Below, one piece after another: positions 24,308 through 34,560 of a stretch of DNA of 64,000 nt. The notes below the pieces were generated by a model. That model searched no databases. It was not told where the DNA came from and worked only from the letters and a program-made list of their open reading frames with translations. The stretch is from Rutpela maculata. Taxonomy: Eukaryota; Arthropoda; Insecta; Coleoptera; Cerambycidae. Numbering within the stretch: position 1 is the first letter of the stretch; the number at the start of each line of letters is the position of its first letter. The stretch spans positions 35,607,903-35,671,902 of the forward strand of contig OW386289.2 of the NCBI GenBank assembly GCA_936432065.2, written 5' to 3'. The position numbers were made by a program, and so were the translations under genes.

Positions 24308-24593
24308 AAAATTGTTACCTACAGCCTTGTTGTTACAGGACTCTAGATATCGAATTCAAACGAGATAGGTCAATTGGCATTTTTTCCAAAACTACTTTTA
24401 GTATGTCGAAGGCGAATTTTTGGAGAATTACAATATTTTCTTCACTTCTAGTGTACTCGAAAGTAAAAATCTTGGTATGACCAAATAGTACGGGAGCCCG
24501 CGACACTCTATTTTGTAAGATTGGCTTAAAATTAATTTCTTATTTTTTGTGTTATATTTAGGCTGTTTCCACAAAATCGACTCTTGCAGGCGC

Positions 24594-25066
24594 CAGGGGT
24601 GGCTTAAGGGCCGGGCGATCCGGGCGACTGCCCGGGGCGCCGACTCGGAGGGGCGCCAAACTGAGGGCAATTTTTTTTTTAATTTAATAATAGTTTTCGT
24701 TGGAAAGTAATATCAAATAATAGAATCTATATCAGTTTAAATTGTAAAAATGCAGAACAGTCGAATAACATTAAAATCGTCTAAATAATTAAAAAATGTT
24801 GTTAAAAAATGTAACGCAATTATATTTTTCATTCAGAAAAAATTCAGAATATTCAGAAAATTGTTATACCAACATATAATAGTTGTATGTATTTCATATC
24901 TTACATAATCTACAGTTTATAAATAAATAAATGGCAATTTGTTTTGTATGGAATATTAAAACAATAAAAAGGAATAAGTAAACTTGTATCGGGGTCCTCT
25001 CATTATAATAGCTTTCAGATGGTGTAGACAAAAAAATTTATACTTATTACAAATTAATTATTATTA
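24594..25066 (+). mobile_element. Truncated copy of the same hAT-like family
   Basis: The left end CAGGGGTGGCTTAAGG and about 470 bases of interior are present (to the CAGATGGTGTAGACAAAAA stretch and slightly beyond). The right end is missing, so this is a broken copy. Confidence 0.75.
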
Positions 25067-26152
25067 AGAGGAGACAACGCCAATCACAAAGTTTCATCGG
25101 TAAAGCTAAAGCTGAAGTGGGACGAAGGGTAGGCAGTGTGGCTATTATAGGGCATCTGCACGTGACGTCTCAAAAATATTGTTTCTTAAGATTTTGGAGT
25201 ATTACGCAGCTATTATTAAAATTTCTGCCTGGTTCCCGTGTTTGTAATTAGCAGTCTATTTTTATTAATCAACAATATTGAAAAATTATTTAAGTGAATT
25301 TTTAAATATTTGCTTGGAGCAAGGTATAAATGCGTATACAAACATTAAAAATAGAATAAACCTGAAAAACTTAAAATTTAAGGTTATGTTGGTTACATTG
25401 TGCACATGCCCTATTGTAGTGCTGTAGGTGGCACCATCTATTAAAAAGCACTGTACTAAAAAGCAGTTTTTAGCCAAACGACTGGTTATTAAACTGAAAA
25501 AAACATATTCTTTTAAGTAAATGAATACTGCACTTCTACTGAAGAAAGTATTTAGCTAAAATTTGTTTATTACATGTAAATGTTCATTTTTAGTTAAGAT
25601 AACACAAATTTTCCAAATTTATCTCATATGTAAAATAACGCTTCGTATAATTATTTATTGGTTGGATATATTTAAAAAAAAAGTAAACATTAGACAGTCA
25701 TAACAACATAAAAATATTATATTTTATTGAGATCGTACGCTTAACAAGCAACCGCGATAAAAAAACGTGATGCTGTTAGACGTACCATGAAGCAAAAGGA
25801 GACCGAGCAAAACATATAGTAATGTCTATTATGACTTGTGGTATCTATTCTCATATGTAAAACAACGCTTTTTATAATGATTGTTTATCTCACAGAGTTA
25901 GACATGGGTGATAGGCAGGGTTCAAATTACATCCACCATGTTGGGTCCGCCATATTAGATGCACCATGTTGGGTCCGCCATATTGAATACGCCATATTTA
26001 TTAGGTTAGGTCCGGTTCACTTTTAAACTCTGGATGAAATGATTCACATCCATTTGTGGTCCTTAAAATACTTGCTGTTTTTGCAGCCCATGTTGTCGGT
26101 GGAAATAGAGAGTCACTTTCGATAGTTTCCGCTAAAAAATGTATAAACTGAT
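25067..26152. other. No recognisable gene; a 29-bp duplication at 25938-25993
   Basis: The sequence is AT-rich. The unit CACCATGTTGGGTCCGCC plus ATATT-GA occurs twice in tandem near 25938 and 25967, with a further CGCCATATT remnant. The small frames 25286-25477 and 25838-26026 have no recognisable features. Confidence 0.4.
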
Positions 26153-26362
26153 CTACTCGACCAACACCACCTAGAGATTAAAGCCAGACAACCAGCTGAC
26201 ATGACGTCACGCTTCAACGGCTGTCAAGTGTAGTGTCAAATGTATCTTATTGTTTATTCTGTGTTTTAAACGTGTAAATGTGATCTAAAACCCACTTTAA
26301 TAAAACAGTCAACAAATAATACATTCCAGTGATAGTTATAAAATACTGAATTGCCGTGCAAA

Positions 26363-26517
26363 ATGGTAAACAAATGCTGCGTTCCTCGCTGTACTGGTAA
26401 TTATGCCACCGGGGAAAAGGTACCTACACGTTTTTAAATTTCCCAAAGATGAGAAACTGAGAAACAAATGGATTAAAGCTATTCATCGAGAAAACTTTAA
26501 AATTTCTATGCACTCTG
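26363..26517 (+). pseudogene. THAP-type zinc-finger first exon with a 4-bp insertion
   Basis: An ATG at 26363 opens a frame reading MVNKCCVPRCTGNY, the first half of a C2CH THAP finger (two of the zinc-ligand cysteines). A second frame then gives FKFPKDEKLRNKWIKAIHR, which has the FP and W-x-x-A/I landmarks of THAP domains. The two frames are offset near 26420-26425, where an extra CCTA (GGTACCTACACG) appears. An exon end with donor G|GTGAGT follows at 26517/26518. The remaining C-x2-H ligands would lie in a later exon that I cannot locate. If the extra four bases are real, the product is truncated shortly after the start. Confidence 0.7.
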
Positions 26518-26522
26518 GTGAG

Positions 26523-28855
26523 TTATTATTTTTGAGTCTCGTAATCTAAATCGAACGAAACTAAAATTGAGGCTAGGTTTTCACTTATCTTATTTGAGTG
26601 ACCAAATACGCTTTTCGTTAGTTAGTTTTGCCTCAGAATTTAATTAGGAACCTCTTTTATCAAAAAGAAAAACCGTTTTACTTTATAAGAATTAGTAGAA
26701 GCAAATTAGAAGTGATTTTTATTGTTCTAATTACGTCCAAATGTATTAGGTATCTCAATATCTAATACCAATATATGCATATTTTTTATTATAGTATAAG
26801 TAAAACATCACTCTAAGCTTAAAAACAGCAAACATTACCGCAGGTAATAAATATTTCTTATTTGGGAGTAGTCACATGCATTGAGAGAAGATTTTTGCAG
26901 TGACAGCCAAAAACCAGGCTACAGCAGCAAGAAAATCTATTTGAATAGGCGCCAGCCAAGAATTTTCGTAGGGCAGTAAAATTCGTTTTACTGGAATTAC
27001 TTTAGTGCAATAGTAAAGTTACTTTATAAAATATTATTAAAATGTTTCACCTAGCCACTGTAAATAAACTTTATTGTTATAGTAAAGAAATAGTATTGTT
27101 GTAGCAAAGATATTTATTTACTAATGCAAAGTATCTGGCTACGATAGAGTCAATTCTTTTTACTTACAGCAATATTGTTTATTATCACTCCATGGTTTTT
27201 CTAGTGCTGTAATTAAAACTCCTTTCTTGTTGTAGCAAAGTCACTGATTAGACAGAGCAGGAACTTGATTGGAGTAGTATCACTTATTTTTAATCGCAGC
27301 AAAAAAGTTTACTATCATTGAAAGGTTTTTCTAGTACCCCAGTTAGTTTCTTTTTTATTGCAGCATATATGCTTTCCTAATTTAGTAATAAATTAGCCTG
27401 CCTCAGAAAAGATATTCTGTCATATCAAAAAGTTTTAAATCAATAACAGTAAAATTTCTTAATTAGAATAGAATGGCCATTTTGCTATTATTATAAAGTA
27501 TATCTGCTGTGGGAATAAACATTTTTTTCTGGAAAATAAACACAGGGAGCTAAAAAATGTTTGATAAAATTTTCTCGTATAGAAACATGTTTTAGGAAGG
27601 AAAATAATTTTGTTATAAAGTCGATTTACTTTTCTATCAACTAGTCACACCTTGTCATTGACAGTTTTCATAACTACCGCACATAAACAAGCATTTGTTC
27701 TATCAAAAATATTTTTTTTACAAAAAATATCAAAACTTAAGTATAAGCAATTTTTTTATACCATCTTGCATGATGGTATAAAATGCTTCTGTCTCTAAAA
27801 AAATTAAAAAAAATTATATTTTCCTAAATTTTGTAATTTGTTCAAGGAAATAACTTCTTGAATATATATATAATTGTGGAAACTGGCAGTTATCAAGTAC
27901 ATAATACTAGTTGATGATAATGCAAATAAACTTTATAACAGAATAACCATTTAAACATATGTGAATTCGAGTCTGAATCCGAGAAAATTTTATATAAACA
28001 GTTATTTCTGAGCTAGATGCACATCCTCATATAGTTTCAGCAGAAAATATTTATTCCTAAAATATAACTTTACAGAATGCACATCAATCTTGTCTAATTA
28101 AAAAATCTATATTATTAGTGGACTTAAACTGACATAAATTTCTGTGGCAGACCAATGTTTTATTCCAGGTAATACGAGTTTTTTGCTTGTAATTTAAATT
28201 AGCTTTTAAAAAGTTTTATATGCATTCGAAAAAATCAAAATAACCTAGTGAATGGTTACCTTCAAAGATTGACGCTTGTTTATATTTTCTGTTGAAATTG
28301 AAAAATGAAATTTGTAGCTCCCTCACTAGATTTACTTGCTTAATATAAAAAATAAATATTATATAATGACTAAATACTTAATGAAGAATATTTTTTTTAA
28401 GGAAATAATTTTCTCCCAAACAAGACAATGAATAATGCATATTAAATTTCCTAAACATAAAACTGCAAGCGAAAAATTGGTATACCTTGAAAAGAAATTG
28501 ATAACTACGGTCAAGGATTTTGTATAAATGATTAAAACCAATTAAAAAATAAACATTTATTTTCATAGGTATACACACTACACAGCCTATAGTATAACAA
28601 CCTTTAAAAGTAAAAAATATATAAAACGTAATCATCATCTACTTTCATAATTCGTTTGCCACTTTTAGTTTTATAAAAAAATCCAGTTATTTGAATTTGT
28701 TATAATTTGTTATAACTATAATTTTGAGAATGATAAACAAATTTAAAAAATACAATCTAAATAAACATAATCTGTTTTTCTCGAGTTGATGCACTCAAAC
28801 AATAAGCGATTAAAATTTCGAAACCTTTTCTTATTTTTAATCTTTGAATAAATAT
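26523..28855. other. AT-rich sequence between the THAP exon and the gypsy element
   Basis: No coding exon was recognised. Short words such as GTAGCAAAG and TAGTAAAGT recur at irregular spacing (about 26990-27420 and again 33900-34150), suggesting diverged repeats on both sides of the gypsy insertion. The frames at 28359-28638 have no protein features. Confidence 0.4.
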
Positions 28856-29250
28856 TGTGACGTGTTTCCACCCTTAGGAAACCACCCTCGCAAAATCCGT
28901 GGGTTCCAAAAATTATAACAAGAGACGTCCACTAACACACTTTATTAAATATTTACTGGATACTTCACAATACTATTATTAATTTAAATACACTTTACTG
29001 ACTAAAATCACAATGTTTATCACTTTGTTTATCCTTGAAGTCTTAACCTCACTTTCTATACTTTTTGAACTTTCTGAACTACTCGCCGAGAATGCGGTCG
29101 GTCTTTTATACCTAAAAATGACAGATCTCGATTGTTCTGTGATGACGTCACCATTCTCTAGATAACTCCAGATGTCACTTTGGAATCTTCTGGTAGGTTC
29201 TTTTTCGAGTAGGTGCAAATACATCATTCTAGGGGTTGTAACACATTACA
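28856..29250 (-). repeat. 3' LTR of the gypsy element
   Basis: On the minus strand it begins TGTAATGTG and ends ACACGTCACA. It contains TATAAAAG (plus-strand complement 29103-29110) and an AATAAA signal (complement at 28941-28946). I found only one difference from the other LTR when comparing by eye (C at about 28927 against T at about 32755). The 82-codon frame inside each LTR is not a gene. Confidence 0.93.
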
Positions 29251-29266
29251 CTGCCCCCTCCTTAAG
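29251..29266 (-). other. Polypurine tract of the gypsy element
   Basis: On the minus strand CTTAAGGAGGGGGCAG lies immediately before the 3' LTR. This is the usual position and composition of the plus-strand DNA primer of LTR retrotransposons. Confidence 0.8.
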
Positions 29267-29528
29267 CCTGAACGTCCCGGTCAGGCAATTCAGCCTCTTT
29301 CACATACTTCGCCAGTCTATCCAAGTGTACGATCTTCATCTTGGACTTTTTGTTTCGTTGAATCCGATAAACGACATCATTTATTCGGGTAATAACAGTA
29401 TAAGGTCCTTCCCAAGGAGGTTGAAGTTTCGGTGACTTCCCTTTCTTTCGCTGTGGGTTATACAGCCAAACCAGATCTCCTGCCTTGAACCCTTCTGAAC
29501 TACCCTTACGGTCGTATCGAGCCTTCAT
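29262..29528 (-). pseudogene. Integrase C-terminal region, frameshifted from the core
   Basis: The 88 residues read MKARYDRKGSSEGFKAGDLVW, then WEGPYTVITRINDVVYRIQ and a basic tail. This is the GPY/F-type C-terminal module of gypsy integrases, which binds DNA non-specifically. It belongs to the same protein as the integrase core (29540-30628), but the core frame ends in a stop about 12 bases upstream. A short duplicated GATTTGGT word at the break (about 29541-29555) suggests replication slippage. No chromodomain follows. It overlaps the polypurine tract at its end. Confidence 0.85.
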
Positions 29529-29539
29529 TCGGTCACTGG

Positions 29540-30628
29540 CTATGATTTGGTGATTTGGTCTCTAACCAGCTCATGAACATTTCTTAGCCGTTCACTCATT
29601 TCATCCACATAGCTGTTCACAGGAAGCTGTTCTCCGCCTGGTGTTCCGAAGATCAAATCACACGGCAGTCTGATCTCATGTCCAAATACTACACGGGCTG
29701 GTGTTTGTTTCGTAGACTGGTGGATAGCAGCTCTGTATGCCATGAGGAAGAACGGTACGTGGAGATCCCAATCACGTTGATTCTTATGAACCACTTTAGA
29801 GAGATGTTCTTTCATGGTCTTGTTATGTCGTTCCACCATTCCATCTGATTGCGGGTGAAGGGCTGTTGTCCGTGTTTTGTGTATCCCCAATAACTTGCAG
29901 ATTTGCTGAAACACTCCTGACTCAAAGTTCCTCCCTTGATCTGAGTGCAGCTCCAGGGGTACACCAAACCGACATATCAAATTATCTACCAAGACTTTGG
30001 CAACAGTGACTGCTTCTTGGTTTGGAATTGCATAGGCCTCTGGCCACTTACTAAAATAGTCCATGGCAACCAGTATGTACTTGTTACCTTCCTTGGTTAC
30101 TGGGAATGGGCCGGCTATATCGATCGCAATCCTCTCGAAAGGAGCTCCGACGTTATATTGTTTCATTGCACCCCTACTTCTAGTCTGCGGTCCCTTACTC
30201 GCTGCACAAATTTTGCAATTGCGACACCAAGCTTCCACATCCTGACGACTATTTACCCAATAAAAACGTTCTCGTACTTTATTCAGGGTCTTATTAACGC
30301 CGAAATGTCCACCGGATGCTCCATTATGCACTTCCTGAAGTACTTTCGGTACTCGACACCTGGGAATCACTAGACGCATAACAACTTCCTTGCCATCCGG
30401 GCTTTCCCAAGCTCTCTTTAGCAGCCCGTTCATAACTTTGAGTGAATCCCATTGGGCCCACAAAGCCTTCAATCCAACTGCCTTGTCCGAAACATCCTTC
30501 CATGCTGGTCGAATTCCTTTCTCCTTTGCTCTCAATATAGCCCCAATCTCTGTGTCGTTCAGTTGTTCTTGTCTCAGGGCTTCAGTTGTCCAGACCCAAA
30601 ATGAAATCATCCATAATGTCAGCCACAA
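29540..30628 (-). pseudogene. Gypsy integrase (zinc-binding and catalytic core)
   Basis: Integrase inserts the retrotransposon DNA copy into the chromosome. The frame shows the HHCC zinc-binding motif (H101, H108, C135, C138 of the 362-residue frame) and a DDE core: D170 in IDIAGPF, D230 in HSDQGRNFES and E266 in GMVERHNK, with the D to E spacing of 35 typical of retroviral-type integrases. The first dozen or so residues (MWLTLWMISF...) are protease sequence read in another frame; real integrase-linker sequence starts at about TEALRQEQLND. The core is intact, but it lacks its C-terminal part because of the frameshift near 29540. Nothing upstream encodes reverse transcriptase. Confidence 0.93.
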
Positions 30629-30917
30629 TGACCTTGTAATTGAATCTCAACCGTCCAACCTGCAGTTCCAAGTTGATTTCTCCATGGACCGCAGCCCTGT
30701 CCCCCGTGGCTGTCCGAATGATTACTCCATTTTGCTTCTTGTCAATCTGCAAGCCTGATATAAACCCTGGCCGCACTATTGATGACGTAGCACCGGTGTC
30801 AATAGTAAACACGCATTTTCTTCCATTCACATATCCTTGCAACAACAAACTGCTTGGAATTCTTTGGAGCTGGGAAATCTTTATTTCTCTGGGGGCACCG
30901 CATTCCCTAGCCAGCAC
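30582..30917 (-). CDS. Retropepsin-like aspartic protease of the gypsy element
   Basis: This is the protease domain that cuts the element's polyprotein. The catalytic DTG lies at residues 40-42 within VFTIDTGATSSIV, a GDRAAVHGEI flap-like region follows, and the end reads FILGLD, the conserved C-terminal strand before the linker to reverse transcriptase. Instead of continuing into reverse transcriptase the frame stops after one more codon, and integrase sequence begins at the same point in the next frame. The junction at about 30582-30595 marks the internal deletion. In the full-length family this domain would be part of a longer pol protein. Confidence 0.9.
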   Translation of the reverse strand: MLARECGAPREIKISQLQRIPSSLLLQGYVNGRKCVFTIDTGATSSIVRPGFISGLQIDKKQNGVIIRTATGDRAAVHGEINLELQVGRLRFNYKVIVADIMDDFILGLDN

Positions 30918-30940
30918 AGCCCCCTTGGTGCTGTCTATCT

Positions 30941-31495
30941 TTAGTTTTCCTGCTTCTCTTCAACATTCACAGCATTTACTCGACTCTCCGAGTTCTGCTG
31001 TCGACAGTCTCGTTTCATATGTCCCACCTTGCCGCAGTTGAAACATTTAATACCTCCGCTCGGCTTTCCTTTATTTTGTTGTTTTTCCTGCTTTCCGAGG
31101 CCATCCAATTTATCGCATAATTTGGTGAATATTTTCTGCATCTCAGTCAGCAAGGGGTTCTGGTTCATTTCTGGTTGCGATTCTTCGAGAGTCACAGCTC
31201 GCACTCTCGACCTTGGAGTATCCCTGTAAGCGGCTTCTACTTCGAGTGCACGCACCAAAGTTTCGCTACTACTTTGGTGTCTCGTCATCCTCAGAACTCG
31301 CCTGACCTCTTCGTCCCTTATACCATCTAAAAAGGCCCCCACGGCTAATTGTTCCTGGAATTCTTTAGGTGCACTCGGATACGCCAGGTGTGCCAGTCTC
31401 TCTATCGCAGCTTCAAATTCTTGTAAACTTTCCCCAGCTTTTTGCATCCGGGATTTCAGCTGAGTGGTATAATTGGGCAAGGTGTTGATCGCCAT
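30941..31495 (-). pseudogene. Gag C-terminal half with CCHC zinc knuckle
   Basis: This 184-codon frame carries capsid-like sequence (SRMQKAGESLQEFEAAIERL, FLDGIRDEEVRRVLRM), then a basic linker and one nucleic-acid-binding knuckle CFNCGKVGHMKRDC (C151, C154, H159, C164). It packages element RNA. The natural protein would start far upstream; the methionine here is only the first one after a frameshift at about 31460-31470. The stop lies 24 bases before the protease frame starts. Confidence 0.9.
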
Positions 31496-31735
31496 ACCTC
31501 AAGTCTAATGCAGCTTCCAAGACTTTAAAGTCCCTTTGTTTCTCCACCGGGATAGTCTGAAGTAATTCTGAGGCCTGGCCCCTTAACGCCAGTACTAATG
31601 CCATAGCCTTTTCCTCGTTATCCCAGTTATTTGCCGATGCTGCTGCCTCAAATTGTCTCTTGTAGGTTGTCCATGAGCTTTGGCCGTCAAAGGAGGGAGG
31701 CTTTAATCGAGGACCCGATGATGTTACTAACTGGC
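31413..31735 (-). pseudogene. Gag middle segment, out of frame with both neighbours
   Basis: Between the coiled-coil N-terminus and the zinc-knuckle segment, a third frame encodes gag-like sequence such as SSWTTYKRQFEAAASANNW and MALVLALRGQASELLQ. It can be read from about 31735 down to 31413 and matches the usual capsid N-terminal region of gypsy gag proteins. The frame changes lie near 31740 and 31465, so gag is broken at least twice. The two breaks are close to the borders of recognisable segments, and I cannot rule out sequencing error. Confidence 0.75.
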
Positions 31736-32445
31736 CTCCTAAGGCGCTCTACCTCTCCTTCGACCTCACTCATTTTTCCTTTAATTTGACTAACTTCTGT
31801 CTCGACCACACCTACTTTGTCTTCGACCTTGTTTATCTCCTCTTTAACTTCTTCCTTAACGGAAATGATTGCGTCCTGTTGTATTTTTATTTGTTCATTT
31901 AGAATTTTCCTTAATTCTTCCTGGCGTCTTTCTTGCTCCTGTTGGCGTTTTATTTCCAAATCCTCCATCATTCTTCTCAGTTCAGCTTTTTCTTCTTCAC
32001 GTCTTGTTTCATGCTCTTCTTTTTCTTCTTGACGCCGCTTTTCTTGTTCTTCTTTTTCTTCTTGGCGTCTTATTTCCAGGTTTTCCATCATTTTCTTTAA
32101 TTCGTCTCTTTCTTCTTGACGTCTTGTTTCCTGTTCTTCTTTTTCTTCTTGACGTCTTCTTTCTTCATCCTCTTTTTCTTTCTGACGTCTTCTTTCTTCA
32201 TCCTCTTTTTCTTTCTGACGTCTTATTTCCTGATCTTCCATAATTTTCTTTAATTCGTCCCTTTCTTCTTGACGCCGTTTTTCTTCCTCCTGGCGTTTTC
32301 TTTCTTGCTCTTCTTTATCTGCTTGACGTTTTTTCTCCTGTTCTTCTTTGTCTTCCTGCCGTTGCTGCGCCATCATTTTTTGGAATTGTTCGAATAAGTC
32401 CTGTATTTGTTTATCGGATGCCATACTTCTTGTTGTTACGGGCAT
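31687..32445 (-). CDS. Gag N-terminal region with a long charged coiled coil
   Basis: The frame starts MPVTTRSMASDKQIQDLFEQ, a typical start for gypsy gag proteins. Residues about 30-185 are an almost uninterrupted array of E/K/R/Q heptads (EEKEEQEKRRQ-type units), predicted to form a long coiled coil. Then come KEEVKEEINKVEDKVG and a final stretch in the wrong frame (VSNIIGSSIKASLL). The array is encoded by an internal short-period repeat (about 31950-32340), likely to vary in length between copies. The protein would help gag assemble. The true C-terminal continuation is frameshifted at about 31740. The start is chosen because it lies 240 bases inside the 5' LTR with no earlier methionine in frame. 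Confidence 0.8.
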   Translation of the reverse strand: MPVTTRSMASDKQIQDLFEQFQKMMAQQRQEDKEEQEKKRQADKEEQERKRQEEEKRRQEERDELKKIMEDQEIRRQKEKEDEERRRQKEKEDEERRRQEEKEEQETRRQEERDELKKMMENLEIRRQEEKEEQEKRRQEEKEEHETRREEEKAELRRMMEDLEIKRQQEQERRQEELRKILNEQIKIQQDAIISVKEEVKEEINKVEDKVGVVETEVSQIKGKMSEVEGEVERLRRPVSNIIGSSIKASLL

Positions 32446-32667
32446 ACGATGAAATTAAAATAAAATAAATTTAACTGTCACGTCAATATCGGTAATGGAA
32501 CTTTCCAGAAAAATCTCGAAACAGCACGAAAAAGTCTTATCCAGAGTCTGTCCGCAAATAACCCTTGAACAATGTCCAGTAAATTAGTCCTGTGTTAGCA
32601 CTAAACCTCGAGAATACTTCTCGAACACTCCAGCACAACTTCAGAGCTCCTCTTGTCATAAAATTCC

Positions 32668-32683
32668 GCTTTCTGACACCAAT
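32668..32683 (-). other. Primer-binding site region of the gypsy element
   Basis: Just inside the 5' LTR the minus strand reads ATTGGTGTCAGAAAGC. The TGG after a 2-base spacer is the usual beginning of a tRNA-primer complement. I do not assign a tRNA species. Confidence 0.65.
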
Positions 32684-33078
32684 TGTGACGTGTTTCCACC
32701 CTTAGGAAACCACCCTCGCAAAATCCGTGGGTTCCAAAAATTATAACAAGAGATGTCCACTAACACACTTTATTAAATATTTACTGGATACTTCACAATA
32801 CTATTATTAATTTAAATACACTTTACTGACTAAAATCACAATGTTTATCACTTTGTTTATCCTTGAAGTCTTAACCTCACTTTCTATACTTTTTGAACTT
32901 TCTGAACTACTCGCCGAGAATGCGGTCGGTCTTTTATACCTAAAAATGACAGATCTCGATTGTTCTGTGATGACGTCACCATTCTCTAGATAACTCCAGA
33001 TGTCACTTTGGAATCTTCTGGTAGGTTCTTTTTCGAGTAGGTGCAAATACATCATTCTAGGGGTTGTAACACATTACA
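32684..33078 (-). repeat. 5' LTR of the gypsy element
   Basis: This LTR has the same length and almost the same sequence as 28856-29250. The minus-strand TATAAAAG lies at 32931-32938 and would serve as the promoter of the element. Confidence 0.93.
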
Positions 33079-33082
33079 ATAT

Positions 33083-34231
33083 TTTACTTTAAAATTTGTC
33101 ACGAACGTTTAGTTCAATAACGGGCATAGTTCCATCAACTTTCGTTCAAATTTGTGCATTATTACGTTATATTTCTTAAATTATCAAAAAACGCAATTTT
33201 TAGTGGTTTTTATTTTTTTACAAATTAACAAATTATCAGAAAGTTTCTTCATATGCCTAGTCGTGAACAGTTTGATATTTTTATTTTTACGATACGATTA
33301 CTAAGATCGGAGATAATAAGGAAAATAACAGTGAATTTCAGTGCTGGAAAATAAATTGTTAAAATTTTACAAGAAGCAATGGACGGATTTAATACAAAAC
33401 TGCTCGTAGCACTTGTTATACCTACAACAAATTAAAACAATAAAATTGCTGAAGGTAGAGAATTCCTTATTCATCTATTTTGATCCTTAATTTGATTCCA
33501 CTACCACTAAAAAATTGCAACGAGAACCAGACCGTTTTCTAAACATAAAAGTTAACCTCTCCAAGTCACACGCACGACCTGATGCGAGGGTACCTACCTA
33601 AAAACATTAATATGGCATCTTATAGGGCAGTTATGATGAGATCGTCTTATTAAAATTGATAATAGATACCGCGGTTTAAAAAACCAAGAGCAAAAGCAAA
33701 CGACTTACCAAAGTCTTTATAATAATAATACACTGCACAATAGCTACACAAATACTTCTAGAAATGACTAAATGCATGACGCGGAGTCAACGTAAACACC
33801 ATCAGCGCAGAATGGAAACAAATTGCACGAGAGAAACAATTCGTGATATTCCGCCTGAATAAAAGTTAACCGATTGTGCCCGAATGGTGTTCTGATTATC
33901 TATCTCAGCAAAGAACTTTGCAATTGTAGCAAAATTTTTATTTATCACAGTTAAACTATTCTTTGCATATTCTTCTTTATAATGGTAGCTAAATGATCTA
34001 CTGCTTTAGTAAAGCAACTAATGAAGACTGAAAAGTACTTTTTAAGGGCTAATATACACACTCAGTAAAGTGATCTTTTCTGAGGTAGTGAACAGATATT
34101 TCTAAATTAAATAAAATTATGGCTATTCTAGCTAAAAAAATCGTAGCAAAGAATTTATTTCTGGAGATTTTCTCAGTGTGTAGTATAATAGCATTGCTTT
34201 AATGCATTACGCCGTATATGCTGGGCCTTCC
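33083..34231. other. AT-rich sequence right of the gypsy element
   Basis: No exon was recognised. GTAGCAAA words like those at 26990-27420 recur. This is the continuation of the element or locus that the gypsy copy interrupted. Confidence 0.4.
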
Positions 34232-34406
34232 TTCAGTGACGTCACCAGCTGGTTGTGTGGCTTTAATCTCTAGGTGGTGTTGACTCGACTGTCTTGTGGT
34301 TTTGCGCTCATAAAATCTTCGTTAGTTTGTTAGATTGTTAGTTTTTTAGTTATTCCTTAAGTTTTCTGTATCCCAATAAGAAACACATAAAAATTAAGAA
34401 AATGCC

Positions 34407-34442
34407 AATATTGTCTAAATGTTGGTACATTTAGACAATATT
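34407..34442. repeat. Perfect 15-bp hairpin
   Basis: AATATTGTCTAAATG pairs perfectly with CATTTAGACAATATT across a 6-base loop TTGGTA. No U-run follows, so it is not a standard pol III or intrinsic terminator. Confidence 0.8.
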
Positions 34443-34560
34443 TATTAGCTGGATATTTAGTTATTCCTACTTTTAGTACCTGGAAGCAGTGAGCGCAGTT
34501 CAGTATGGTGATAAAGTACCTGATTTTAATGTGAGCGCAATTCGAGTGTGACCCTCATTA

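Larger units (their letters stand above)
28856..33078 (-). mobile_element. Ty3/gypsy LTR retrotransposon lacking reverse transcriptase and RNase H
   Basis: Two 395-bp LTRs flank a 3.4-kb interior read on the minus strand in the order gag, protease, integrase. A 4-bp target duplication ATAT lies at 28852-28855 and 33079-33082. The gag region has frameshifts. Protease is followed directly by the integrase N-terminus, so the whole reverse transcriptase and RNase H segment, normally over 2 kb, is missing. The primer-binding side (just inside 32684) and polypurine tract (just inside 29250) are present. The order protease-integrase without rearrangement and the chromodomain-free integrase tail fit a gypsy-group element. 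It is non-autonomous, although the LTRs are nearly identical. Confidence 0.93.
26153..34292. mobile_element. Region bounded by 60-bp inverted repeats and starting with a THAP exon
   Basis: The segment AACACCACCTAGAGATTAA-AGCCA-ACAACCAGCTG plus a TGACGTCAC word occurs at 26153-26211 and inverted at 34232-34292. A THAP exon starts about 150 bases inside the left copy. THAP domains are the N-terminal DNA-binding domains of P-element-type transposases, so a P-like transposon is plausible, but a host THAP gene next to a duplicated promoter is also possible. Removing the gypsy insertion (28856-33078) leaves about 3.9 kb, in which I recognise no further transposase exon. Confidence 0.4.

Noticed and set aside
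28979..29227. 82-codon frame found identically at 28979-29227 and 32807-33055
   Set aside because: It lies entirely within the two LTRs of the gypsy element; identity reflects LTR duplication.
29945..30758. Plus-strand frames of 60-142 codons across the integrase and protease region
   Set aside because: Antisense shadows of clearly recognisable minus-strand integrase and protease.
31817..32243. Plus-strand frames rich in S, F and L
   Set aside because: Antisense of the glutamate/lysine-rich gag coiled coil; no independent evidence.
34407..34442. Transcription terminator
   Set aside because: A perfect hairpin but without a following U run and in a eukaryotic context; kept only as a hairpin.
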